A stretch of DNA of 8,339 nucleotides from JAGFIY01 sp964499285. GTDB taxonomy: Bacteria; Bacteroidota; Ignavibacteria; Ignavibacteriales; Melioribacteraceae. Location of the stretch: positions 1-8,339 of the forward strand of contig CAZCLA010000067.1 in NCBI GenBank assembly GCA_964499285.1, in the 5' to 3' direction. Position 1 is the stretch's first letter; every line of letters begins with the position of its first letter. A program made the position numbers and the translations under genes. The notes beneath the pieces are model-generated. The model did not search any database. It was not told the origin of the DNA and saw only the letters and a list, made by a program, of their open reading frames with translations. This document shows, piece after piece, positions 1 to 4,888 of the stretch.

Positions 1-94
1 CGCTACGATAATAATCCCTCTGGCCTTTTAGGATTTGGGCTTCGGGAGTGAAGAGGGCTTTTTCGTTTGCTTGGATAACGTTGTCGATCTATGT
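1..94 (-). pseudogene. Fragment of NAD-dependent sugar-nucleotide epimerase
   Basis: Read on the minus strand from base 88 to the window edge, the frame gives IDNVIQANEKALFTPEAQIL and then a short stretch ending in YYRS. This resembles the segment after the catalytic core of extended SDR sugar-nucleotide 4-epimerases, where family members read roughly 'DFTYIDNVVQAN'. The codon where Tyr is expected is TAG (89-91), with Thr before it (92-94). Upstream of that I can recognise no epimerase sequence. The gene therefore looks 5'-truncated, and the rest of it would lie left of the window. A broken epimerase next to a gmd fragment and an intact gmd fits a rearranged polysaccharide locus. A misjoin or sequencing error could also produce the stop. 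The call rests on about 30 residues, so the exact sugar substrate is not predictable. Confidence 0.45.
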
Positions 95-163
95 CCGCCT
101 TCGTAAAAAACACTTCTGCGGGTAAATTCCATTACGGCTGTAGGTGCCTATACTATCTATCAT

Positions 164-202
164 AAAGGTTTCACTTAAAGGTTTCATTTTTGTTAACAAA
201 AA
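164..202. repeat. 10-bp direct repeat and 16-bp perfect palindrome
   Basis: AAAGGTTTCA occurs at 164-173 and again at 177-186. It is followed at once by the perfect palindrome TTTTTGTTAACAAAAA (187-202). The site lies just past the 3' end of the zinc-finger antitoxin gene. It has no loop and no GC stem, so it is a poor intrinsic terminator, and a protein-binding site is only a guess. Confidence 0.4.
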
Positions 203-233
203 AGGTACTTATTTCATATAGGGAAAATATAAG

Positions 234-458
234 CTACGCTGCATATTGTAAAATTTCTACTTCAGCATTATTTTTAGCAGCAATTTCAGCTTTAGCAAGA
301 ATATTGTAAGTAGTTTTCTCATCCAGATAATATTCACCGCAATTTTCACAAATTTCTGCGGGCACATTTTTAATTAATACTACTGTACTTCCTCTTTCAA
401 GTGTTACGGTCACACTTCCTTTTTCTGTAGTACCATTTTTACATAATTGGCATTTCAT
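234..458 (-). CDS. YgiT/MqsA-type zinc-finger antitoxin
   Basis: A 74-residue protein with two CxxC pairs (C3/C6 and C37/C40) separated by about 30 residues of beta-strand-like sequence. This is the layout of the YgiT-type zinc-finger domain that forms the N-terminal half of MqsA antitoxins. The C-terminal helix-turn-helix of full-length MqsA (about 130 residues) is absent. The tail is a short helical stretch ending at residue 74, so DNA binding and autorepression may be weak or come from elsewhere. Its ATG overlaps the stop of the upstream DUF4258 gene by four bases (ATGA), so the two are translationally coupled. The expected role is neutralising that DUF4258 protein. The family assignment is good, but the pairing is inferred from position. 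Confidence 0.8.
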   Translation of the reverse strand: MKCQLCKNGTTEKGSVTVTLERGSTVVLIKNVPAEICENCGEYYLDEKTTYNILAKAEIAAKNNAEVEILQYAA

Positions 459-751
459 TTTTCAATTCTCCTTGTAAAATTATCCTTCCAAATTTTCGGA
501 TCTGGTTCATAAACTGTAACAATAATACAAATATATTCTGATTTATTAAATGCAATTACAATGTGAAGCGGTCGCTCTTCACTAAAACCAAGAAGTAGGT
601 AGGATGGAAATGGTGAATCTTTCGGATATTCTTTTATTACTTTACCAGTCTTAATCACGTTATCGATTTCAGATTTAGTAATATTTCTTTGAAACATCTT
701 TTGAATTGCATGTCGAGAAAACTTTTTAGTTTTACAATCTAGTTTATTCAT
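455..751 (-). CDS. DUF4258 putative toxin (paired with zinc-finger antitoxin)
   Basis: A 98-residue protein with the DUF4258 signature: an N-terminal 'FSRHAIQKMFQRNIT' helix containing H14, the 'SEIDNVIKTGKVIKEYP' segment, a beta strand with 'RPLHIVIAFN', and the C-terminal 'YEPDPKIWKDNFTRR' tail. DUF4258 proteins are small, RelE/BrnT-like in predicted fold, and usually encoded with a short antitoxin, so an RNase toxin is the likely role; no catalytic assay is implied. The tail closely matches that of the DUF4258 protein at 5538-5861 ('YRPDPERWEDDFTRR'), although its partner gene is of a different family. The start is ATG at 751. Its stop overlaps the antitoxin start by four bases. Confidence 0.8.
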   Translation of the reverse strand: MNKLDCKTKKFSRHAIQKMFQRNITKSEIDNVIKTGKVIKEYPKDSPFPSYLLLGFSEERPLHIVIAFNKSEYICIIVTVYEPDPKIWKDNFTRRIEK

Positions 752-906
752 AAGTTATGCAATAAAGTATTTACAGATTTGGAGTAAATGGCTTGTTGCA
801 TTGTTCAATTGCTAAATTGCTATATGGTTTATATCCTTTGTGATACTTTGTGCTTATATATTTCTTTGTGAAAATCATTGGTCACGAAGTTACCACATCA
901 GAGCCG

Positions 907-931
907 CCTGCCTGCCGGCAAGGCAAGGCAG
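907..931. repeat. GC-rich near-palindrome
   Basis: CCTGCCTGCCGGCAAGGCAAGG is a near-palindrome around the core TGCCGGCA, in otherwise AT-rich DNA. The two arms differ by a few bases and look like a hybrid of the two strands of a CCTGCC/CCTTGCC repeat. It is likely a dispersed palindromic element. No second copy lies in this window. Confidence 0.55.
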
Positions 932-962
932 AAGACAGATGAAAAGCATAGTTATATTTGTG

Positions 963-1015
963 TCCCGATAAACAACATCCCCGCCAAGTCGGGGCAAGCG
1001 CAAAGAACGCTCCAC
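963..1015. repeat. REP-like hairpin element, copy 1
   Basis: This element runs from a CCCGATAAACAACATC block through a hairpin with CCCCG/CGGGG arms to GCTCCAC. The same blocks in the same order and orientation occur at 1764-1825. Copy 1 lacks about seven bases (GGGATGT) present in copy 2. The sequence is non-coding and sits between the DUF4258 and MazF operons. Confidence 0.7.
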
Positions 1016-1068
1016 ATTGTCTAATGGTTTTAATCAATTCTTACTTAGTCACTTCGTAATAGTATTAA

Positions 1069-1413
1069 TTAGTGAATAGAAAAGACCTTTGCGAGTCCTT
1101 CTTTTATTTGATCTAAAATATCTGGTTTAACACTGCCAACAACATGTTTGACAAATCTAAGCTCTGATATCGAACGAACTTGGAAGCAATCTGCTGCCGA
1201 AATTTTATTAAAGTTATTTTGATTATCGGGTTCTATTTTAATCATCCAAGGAGCTACGCCATAACTTTCTTTCCAGTCGGTGATAGGGACAATAATTTTC
1301 AAAGGTAAGCGTCCTAAAGTGTTATCATTTATAATAACAGCGGGTCTTGTTTTCTTTATTTCGGCACCTAAAGTAGGATCAAGATTAATAAGCCAGATCT
1401 CACTTTGTTTCAT
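1069..1413 (-). CDS. MazF/PemK-family mRNA interferase toxin
   Basis: A 114-residue MazF/PemK toxin, normal length for the family. These toxins are cytoplasmic ribonucleases that cut mRNA at short sequence motifs and stop growth when the antitoxin is lost. Visible hallmarks are the N-terminal 'EIWLINLDPTLGAEIKKTRP' block (residues 5-24, with the conserved R23), the strand 'IIVPIT' (40-45), and the 'ISAADCFQVRSIS' core before the C-terminal helix. I chose ATG at 1413. An in-frame TTG at 1431 would add six residues that do not fit the family. The ATG lies inside the antitoxin gene, overlapping it by 14 bases, which implies translational coupling. Confidence 0.88.
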   Translation of the reverse strand: MKQSEIWLINLDPTLGAEIKKTRPAVIINDNTLGRLPLKIIVPITDWKESYGVAPWMIKIEPDNQNNFNKISAADCFQVRSISELRFVKHVVGSVKPDILDQIKEGLAKVFSIH

Positions 1414-1612
1414 AAAAGTTCTCGAAATCAAGTTTTGTAAAAGCCGTTAATTCTTTGTTTGACTTGTATTCCTCCATCAATTCGGAAACAGCTTTCGACA
1501 TTTTTTCTTTTATTTCTTTTTCCCGGATTGATTTAATTGTTCTTTCAACAACGTACATTTTGTCTTCAACCGGGAGTTTATTTATTTCCTCTAGTATTAT
1601 TTTTTTTTCCAT
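1400..1612 (-). CDS. Antitoxin of the MazF/PemK pair
   Basis: A 70-residue, highly charged and helical protein with the form 'ILEEINKLPVEDKMYVVE..IKSIRE' followed by the C-terminal 'ELTAFTKLDFENFYE' segment. This pattern recurs in small antitoxins encoded just upstream of MazF/PemK genes in Bacteroidota and relatives. The C-terminal acidic and aromatic stretch probably occupies the toxin groove, by analogy with MazE. I chose ATG at 1612 because family members start close to the 'LEEINKLP' helix. An ATG at 1654 with a GGA upstream would add 14 basic residues and cannot be excluded. The gene overlaps the toxin by 14 bases. The antitoxin-first order is typical of mazEF and would allow autoregulation. 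Confidence 0.8.
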   Translation of the reverse strand: MEKKIILEEINKLPVEDKMYVVERTIKSIREKEIKEKMSKAVSELMEEYKSNKELTAFTKLDFENFYETK

Positions 1613-1671
1613 TTTACATTTTATTTTTTTGAAAATATTCTGACGTCCAGTCATTTATCCATTCTCTTTTA

Positions 1672-1946
1672 CTACCCTTTTACAAATACTGTTTCAAAAT
1701 CGGAATTTGGTATGATTTTTACAAGTTCATTCAACTTGCATTCCGATTCCCATCCAAGTTTTTCGCCGATAAACAACATCGGGATGTCCCCGCTTACTTC
1801 GGGGCAGGCGCATACTATGCTCCACGAAAAACGCTCGAGATCTCCGCCACGCTGAGAATCACGGGATGCGAAAAACGCACTTTGCCGCGCCATTCGAGTG
1901 CGATTCCGAGTTGGGCGAAGGTTCGAACATTAGTGATTTGGAACAT
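1672..1946 (-). pseudogene. Decayed C-terminal fragment of a second GDP-mannose 4,6-dehydratase
   Basis: Two pieces match the intact gmd of this window (2716-3870). In one frame 1879-1922 gives 'FAQLGIALEWRGK', against 'FSQLGIELEWCGK' in gmd. In another frame, 1672-1760 gives 'EKLGWESECKLNELVKI', against 'QKLGWDAETKLQELVKI', and ends at a stop at a comparable place. The DNA at 1879-1922 is also clearly alike to 3037-3080. The two pieces are out of frame and separated by a REP-like element (1764-1825) and unrecognised sequence. The 'VDPNYYRPTEVDLLIGDP' segment that should lie between them is missing. Nothing 5' of about 1946 matches gmd. It is a relic of a divergent gmd copy, not a functional gene. 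Confidence 0.75.
1764..1825. repeat. REP-like double hairpin element, copy 2, inside the gmd remnant
   Basis: This is the longer copy of the element at 963-1015. Read on the minus strand it has a CCCCG/CGGGG hairpin followed by a second hairpin with ATCCCGAT and ATCGGC arms around GTTGTTT. It replaces the sequence between the two recognisable gmd pieces, so it probably inserted into, or was exposed by decay of, that gene. Confidence 0.7.
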
Positions 1947-1965
1947 TTTGTATGAGAGTAGCGAT

Positions 1966-2157
1966 TTATTTATTTTTCTTATAAGGTTCTACTATTTCAT
2001 TAATTGTAATGTTTTCTAATATTTTTTTTCTCTCTTTAGTATAATTTCCGCTTCCTTTTTGGTATTGAAGAAGAAATCTTGTAGCTTCAGCGAGTCCAAG
2101 AGAATCAATTAAAGCTTTCCAGCCGTCTATTTTTAATTGATCAATTGTTTTGAGCAT
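1966..2157 (-). CDS. Small uncharacterised protein following a DUF2283 pair
   Basis: A 63-residue protein containing 'DGWKALIDSLGLAEATRFLLQ' (given here in part) followed by 'GSGNYTKERKKILENITINEI'-like sequence. It resembles a widespread family of short hypothetical proteins with the pattern 'ALxxxLGxxxxxRFLxQ...G.GDYTxER..WL', often found near TA genes, to which I can assign no function. No transmembrane segment or signal is visible. It lies 15 bases downstream of the DUF2283 gene on the same strand and is probably cotranscribed, so it may be a third component or a separate antitoxin that lost its toxin. The start is ATG at 2157 with no strong Shine-Dalgarno. Confidence 0.7.
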   Translation of the reverse strand: MLKTIDQLKIDGWKALIDSLGLAEATRFLLQYQKGSGNYTKERKKILENITINEIVEPYKKNK

Positions 2158-2172
2158 AATTGATGATCGGAA

Positions 2173-2385
2173 CTAAGCTACTGAACTTTTTAATGAAACT
2201 GAGAGAGGAATTTTATTTAATTTGCTTACTTTAAGAATCGAGAAACCAAGAATATTACCTTTATTATCAACCTTTTCCATTACTGCATCGTTGTTGGTTT
2301 CTTTAAAGTAACCTTCTTTTTTTTCAAAAATCACTTCTAAGTAATCTGCCTCTTTATCATACCAGATTTTTATTTCTTTATCCAT
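2173..2385 (-). CDS. DUF2283 family antitoxin-like protein
   Basis: A 70-residue protein with the DUF2283 pattern: 'IWYDKEADYLEVIFEKKEG' at the N-terminus, a central 'DNKGNILGFSILKVSKL', and a short polar tail. DUF2283 proteins are small beta-rich proteins usually encoded right beside a small nuclease-like toxin and are regarded as antitoxins. The ATG at 2385 has a good Shine-Dalgarno (AAAGGAAA about 10 bases upstream) and lies inside the preceding gene, overlapping it by 16 bases. Compared with the other DUF2283 protein here (4670-4888) the usual 'GIEILDA' motif is altered to 'GFSILKV', so the two probably recognise different toxins. Confidence 0.8.
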   Translation of the reverse strand: MDKEIKIWYDKEADYLEVIFEKKEGYFKETNNDAVMEKVDNKGNILGFSILKVSKLNKIPLSVSLKSSVA

Positions 2386-2684
2386 AATAATTTTCCTTTC
2401 TTTATCGAGTCTGTAAAATAAGAAGTAATTATGAAATTGTCATCATTGGTTGATTTAACAATAACGCAAAGATATTTTGCATTGACTGGAGTATTTTCAA
2501 AATATTTATAAAATAACTGTACTTCAGAATCTGTTTTAGAAAGCATAATTTGATCTGGAGATAATAAAGCTTCCCTTATTTTACTTTCTTGTTTAACCAT
2601 TTCAGGATGATTTTGTTCTAAATGATTTCTTCGTTCATCCGTAAAACGTATCTTCCTACTATTTATATCGATAAAATAAAGCAT
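2370..2684 (-). CDS. Putative small nuclease toxin paired with DUF2283
   Basis: A 104-residue basic protein with 'RKIRFTDERRNHLEQNHPEM' near the N-terminus, a middle 'LLSPDQIMLSKTDSEVQLFY' block, and a strand pair 'YLCVIVKSTNDDNFIITSYF' before the C-terminus. This fits the small RelE/barnase/colicin-like (BECR) nuclease folds seen in DUF4258 and phage-associated PBECR proteins, and close relatives sit next to DUF2283 genes. The histidines of 'RNHLEQNHPE' are candidate functional residues. The gene ends 16 bases inside the DUF2283 gene and begins 31 bases after the gmd stop, so it may be read from the gmd transcript. The toxin role is inferred from fold pattern and pairing; I cannot name the exact family. 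Confidence 0.7.
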   Translation of the reverse strand: MLYFIDINSRKIRFTDERRNHLEQNHPEMVKQESKIREALLSPDQIMLSKTDSEVQLFYKYFENTPVNAKYLCVIVKSTNDDNFIITSYFTDSIKKGKLLWIKK

Positions 2685-2715
2685 TAATATTTAACAATAG
2701 TTTTTTCTTTTTACT

Positions 2716-3870
2716 TTAATACCCTTTTTCTAATACTTTCTTAAAATCAGATTCGACCATTATCTTTACTAATTCTTGCAATTTAGTCTCCGCGTCCCAC
2801 CCAAGCTTTTGTTTTGCTTTCGATGGATCGCCGATTAGGAGATCAACTTCGGTGGGGCGGTAGTAATTCGGATCAACTGAAATAATCCCAGAATTAAGAA
2901 GCAAGGAGTAAGANNNNNNNNNNNNNNNNNNNNNNNNNNNNNNNNNNNNNNNNNNNNNNNNNNNNNNNNNNNNNNNNNNNNNNNNNNNNNNNNNNNNNNN
3001 NNNNNNNNNNNNNCCGGTTTCGTTTTCAGCTTTGCCGCACCATTCGAGTTCTATTCCGAGTTGGGAGAAAGTTAGTTCTACAAATTTTCTAACGGTGTGT
3101 GTTTCTCCGGTTGCTAAAACAAAATCTTCCGGTTCTGGATGCTGGAGCATTTTCCACATACCTTCTGTATATTCTGGAGCGTAACCCCAGTCGCGTTTTG
3201 CATCCAAGTTACCAAGTCGGAGTACTTTTTGTTTACCGAGAGCTATTCTGCATGCGGCTCTTGTGATCTTGCGGGTTACAAAAGTCTCTCCCCTTCTTGG
3301 TGACTCGTGGTTAAAGAGGATTCCGTTCACCGCAAAAAGGTTATAGGCTTCTCTGTAGTTTTTCACAATCCAAAAGCCGTATAACTTTGCCACTCCATAA
3401 GGAGAACGCGGATAAAAAGGAGTAGTTTCGCTTTGAGGAACTTCCTGAACTCTACCATATAGCTCTGAGGTAGAAGCTTGGTAAAATTTTGTTTCTTTTC
3501 CAAGACCAACTTCTCTAATTGCATCAAGGAATCTGAGTGTACCAAGAGCATCAACTTGCGCTGTGTAATCGGGAACTTCAAAAGATACTTTAACATGAGA
3601 CTGCGCTGCCAGATTATAGATTTCATCGGGTTCAATTTTTTCTAATAATCTATTAAGATTACTTGTGTCAACAAGATCACCGTGATGAAGAAATAATTTT
3701 TTATCATGAACTTCCGGATCGTTGAATAGGTGATCAATTCTTTGTGTATTAAACGAACTGCTTCTTCTGATCACACCGTGTACTTCGTAGTCCTTGGCGA
3801 GAAGTTGTTCGGCTAGGTAGCTTCCGTCTTGGCCGGTAATTCCCGTTATGAGAGCTTTCTTTTTTGACAT
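2716..3870 (-). CDS. gmd: GDP-mannose 4,6-dehydratase, interrupted by a scaffold gap
   Basis: Extended SDR enzyme converting GDP-D-mannose to GDP-4-keto-6-deoxy-D-mannose, the first step to GDP-fucose, GDP-rhamnose and GDP-perosamine for surface glycans. Visible features are the NADP-binding 'TGITGQDGSYLAE' (residues 9-21), the 'RRSSSFNTQRI' cofactor segment (35-45), 'NLAAQSHVKVSFE' (86-98), and the catalytic S133/T134, E136, Y158 and K162 in 'ASTSELYG' and 'YPRSPYGVAK'. The C-terminal 'VDPNYYRPTEVDLLIGDP' and 'KLGW' motifs are also present. ATG at 3870 fits the family; an in-frame TTG just upstream is less likely. Bases 2914-3013 are N. The residues just past the gap (SYSLLLNSG) are not gmd-like and come from a dispersed repeat, so the gene may be interrupted in the real genome. 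Confidence 0.92.
   Translation of the reverse strand: MSKKKALITGITGQDGSYLAEQLLAKDYEVHGVIRRSSSFNTQRIDHLFNDPEVHDKKLFLHHGDLVDTSNLNRLLEKIEPDEIYNLAAQSHVKVSFEVPDYTAQVDALGTLRFLDAIREVGLGKETKFYQASTSELYGRVQEVPQSETTPFYPRSPYGVAKLYGFWIVKNYREAYNLFAVNGILFNHESPRRGETFVTRKITRAACRIALGKQKVLRLGNLDAKRDWGYAPEYTEGMWKMLQHPEPEDFVLATGETHTVRKFVELTFSQLGIELEWCGKAENETXXXXXXXXXXXXXXXXXXXXXXXXXXXXXXXXXXSYSLLLNSGIISVDPNYYRPTEVDLLIGDPSKAKQKLGWDAETKLQELVKIMVESDFKKVLEKGY
2891..2913. repeat. Third copy of the cassette terminal repeat, inside gmd at the gap edge
   Basis: These 23 bases align to 3911-3933 with three mismatches and no indel: GAATTAAGAA is identical, then an AAGGAG core and AAGA. The orientation is that of the left inverted repeat of the four-helix-bundle cassette, and the scaffold gap starts at the next base. 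The sequence encodes SYSLLLNS in the gmd frame, in a loop where gmd has no such residues. Confidence 0.75.
2914..3013. other. Scaffold gap of 100 N within gmd
   Basis: Exactly 100 N, so a placeholder of unknown true length. About ten native gmd residues are expected between 'GKAENETG' and 'SVDPNYY'. The repeat at its left edge suggests that a larger repetitive insert broke the assembly. Confidence 0.97.
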
Positions 3871-3910
3871 CAAATTATACCGTGATTAGTTATACAATAA
3901 ATGTTAACGA

Positions 3911-3932
3911 GAATTAAGAATTAAGGAGCAAG
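3911..3932. repeat. Left terminal inverted repeat of the four-helix-bundle cassette
   Basis: A 22-base repeat with core AAGAATTAAGGAGCAAG. It matches the reverse complement of 4312-4333 at 21 of 22 positions. Read on the gene's strand it begins two bases after the stop codon, so the gene fills the space between the repeats almost completely. Confidence 0.85.
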
Positions 3933-3934
3933 AA

Positions 3935-4303
3935 TTAAGTAGAGGTTCTTGAGTTTTTAATTTTTTGTGAGTAAGCTCCAAGTAATCTGGATACTTCGTC
4001 TAATAGATCAGCTTCTTTTAGATCCTCGATATATTCTAAATCCTTTGCCAATATTAAATAATATCTGCATTCGTGAATAGATCCTTCAGCTATATTATAA
4101 AATCTCAATTTATCTTTTGCTCCATTTTTAACAAAACCCTCAGCAATATTTGCCGCAATAGAAACAGCAGCTCGTCTAAATTGAGAAGTCAGACCATATA
4201 ATTCTTCTTTTGGAAACTTCTTAGTAATCTTATAAACATATAATGTAAATCGGTGAGCTTTTTGCCATACGACCAAATCAGTAAAATCTTTTGCTTTCCC
4301 CAT
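3935..4303 (-). CDS. Four-helix-bundle protein (S23 / 23S rRNA intervening-sequence protein family)
   Basis: A 122-residue member of the four-helix-bundle family named after proteins encoded in intervening sequences of Leptospira 23S rRNA. Signature blocks are 'FTDLVVWQKAH' (residues 7-17), 'KKFPKEELYGLTSQFRRAAV' (28-47), 'SIAANIAEG' (48-56) and 'FYNIAEGSIHECRYYL' further on. Length is normal. The biochemical role of stand-alone members is unknown. Relatives include Avd of diversity-generating retroelements, but I see no reverse transcriptase or variable repeat here. The gene sits alone between inverted repeats at 3911-3932 and 4312-4333. The right one places AAGGAG about 12 bases before the ATG, a Shine-Dalgarno at long spacing. 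The gene is not needed by its neighbours and looks like cargo of a small mobile or repeat-associated unit. Confidence 0.9.
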   Translation of the reverse strand: MGKAKDFTDLVVWQKAHRFTLYVYKITKKFPKEELYGLTSQFRRAAVSIAANIAEGFVKNGAKDKLRFYNIAEGSIHECRYYLILAKDLEYIEDLKEADLLDEVSRLLGAYSQKIKNSRTST

Positions 4304-4311
4304 TCTTACTA

Positions 4312-4333
4312 CTTGCTCCTTAATTCTTGATTC
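4312..4333. repeat. Right terminal inverted repeat of the four-helix-bundle cassette
   Basis: The reverse complement carries the same AAGAATTAAGGAGCAAG core as 3911-3932, with one mismatch over 22 bases. It lies eight bases upstream of the four-helix-bundle ATG and holds its only Shine-Dalgarno-like sequence. A further TAATTCT word extends it to about 4341, and a 13-base part of it (AATTCTTGATTCT, 4322-4334) recurs at 4642-4654. Confidence 0.85.
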
Positions 4334-4377
4334 TTAATTCTGATTTTACAGAAACCACTGGTGCATTTTTTAATTGT

Positions 4378-4541
4378 CGAATTGGCGGATTTTCGCATTG
4401 TCGGATTTTCGNNNNNNNNNNNNNNNNNNNNNNNNNNNNNNNNNNNNNNNNNNNNNNNNNNNNNNNNNNNNNNNNNNNNNNNNNNNNNNNNNNNNNNNNN
4501 NNNNNNNNNNNCGGATTTTCGTATTGTCGGGTTATCGATTT
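4378..4541. repeat. 16-bp tandem repeat array spanning a scaffold gap
   Basis: Units of the form CGnATTGkCGGATTTT occupy 4378-4393 and 4394-4409. After the gap, half a unit (4512-4519) and a degenerate unit (4520-4535) follow. CGGATTTTCG stands at both gap edges, so the array itself probably caused the assembly break. A related array lies at 5146-5209. Confidence 0.75.
4412..4511. other. Scaffold gap of 100 N in a tandem array
   Basis: Exactly 100 N with the same 10-mer, CGGATTTTCG, on both sides. The true distance could be far shorter or longer than 100 bases. Confidence 0.97.
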
Positions 4542-4669
4542 AATGATTGTGCTCAGAAACTATTTAAAAGCGTTCAGCGGTCAGATAACAGCGTCCGGTA
4601 TGAAGCGCGCTCCGCTTTTTCAATGCTAGGTATTCGATAGAAATTCTTGATTCTGACATTTTTTTTTAA

Positions 4670-4888
4670 TCAGATTGCTTTATTAATAAAATTCGGTGTG
4701 AATTCATAAGATAGAAAAGATTTAAGCGGAATTTTTTTGCCAGCATCTAATAGTTCTATTCCGACTATAATACCATCTTCGGTTACATCGAGATTTACGC
4801 CTTCTTTGACTTCTATAACACCTTCCGGCTTCTTCTTTGATAGTTCTATATAAACAGCATCAGCTTCTTGATCGTAAGATACTTTCAT
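4670..4888 (-). CDS. DUF2283 family antitoxin (paired with DUF4258)
   Basis: A 72-residue protein with a textbook DUF2283 pattern: 'SYDQEADAVYIELSKKKPEG' near the N-terminus, 'EGVNLDVTEDGIIVGIELLD' in the middle, then 'AGKKIPL'. DUF2283 proteins are short beta-rich proteins nearly always encoded with a DUF4258 or other small toxin gene. The ATG overlaps the stop of the upstream DUF4258 gene by four bases (ATGA), so the toxin comes first and the antitoxin is translationally coupled. It has no recognisable DNA-binding domain, so how the pair is regulated is not apparent. Confidence 0.88.
   Translation of the reverse strand: MKVSYDQEADAVYIELSKKKPEGVIEVKEGVNLDVTEDGIIVGIELLDAGKKIPLKSFLSYEFTPNFINKAI

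Larger units (their letters stand above)
752..1068. other. Repeat-laden spacer without genes
   Basis: I find no credible gene in these 317 bases. They hold a TTGCTAAATTGCTATATGG-type low-complexity word (about 805-826), 'CTTTGTG' words (836-870), a GC-rich near-palindrome centred on TGCCGGCA (907-931), and a REP-like hairpin element (963-1015). Each has a related copy or style elsewhere in the window, so the spacer looks like a landing ground for small repeats. Confidence 0.6.
4304..4669. other. Repeat-filled spacer without genes
   Basis: No gene is supportable in these 366 bases. From left to right they hold the right cassette repeat, a 16-bp tandem array broken by a 100-N gap, a GTTCAGCGGTCAG-type segment (4573-4585) with a small GAAGCGCGCTCCGCTT palindrome (4602-4617), and a 13-base echo of the cassette flank at 4642-4654. 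Confidence 0.6.

Noticed and set aside
187..202. TTTTTGTTAACAAAAA as an intrinsic terminator for the leftmost TA operon
   Set aside because: The palindrome has no loop, no GC-rich stem and no following T-run of the right form, so it is listed only as a palindrome.
1455..1643. 62-codon hydrophobic frame on the plus strand
   Set aside because: It is antisense to the MazF antitoxin; the hydrophobicity simply mirrors lysine- and glutamate-rich codons.
1672..1893. 73-codon minus-strand frame as an intact gene
   Set aside because: Only its last third is gmd-like. The first part reads gmd DNA in the wrong frame and then a hairpin repeat, so it is annotated as a pseudogene.
3363..3635. 90-codon frame on the minus strand within gmd
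   Set aside because: It is an out-of-frame shadow of a well-supported gmd coding sequence.
3935..4303. Four-helix-bundle gene as avd of a diversity-generating retroelement
   Set aside because: No reverse transcriptase, template repeat or variable repeat is present, and the sequence fits the stand-alone S23-like family.
4327..4640. Three overlapping plus-strand frames across the second gap
   Set aside because: They arise from the 16-bp tandem repeat and the N run; no coding character is visible.
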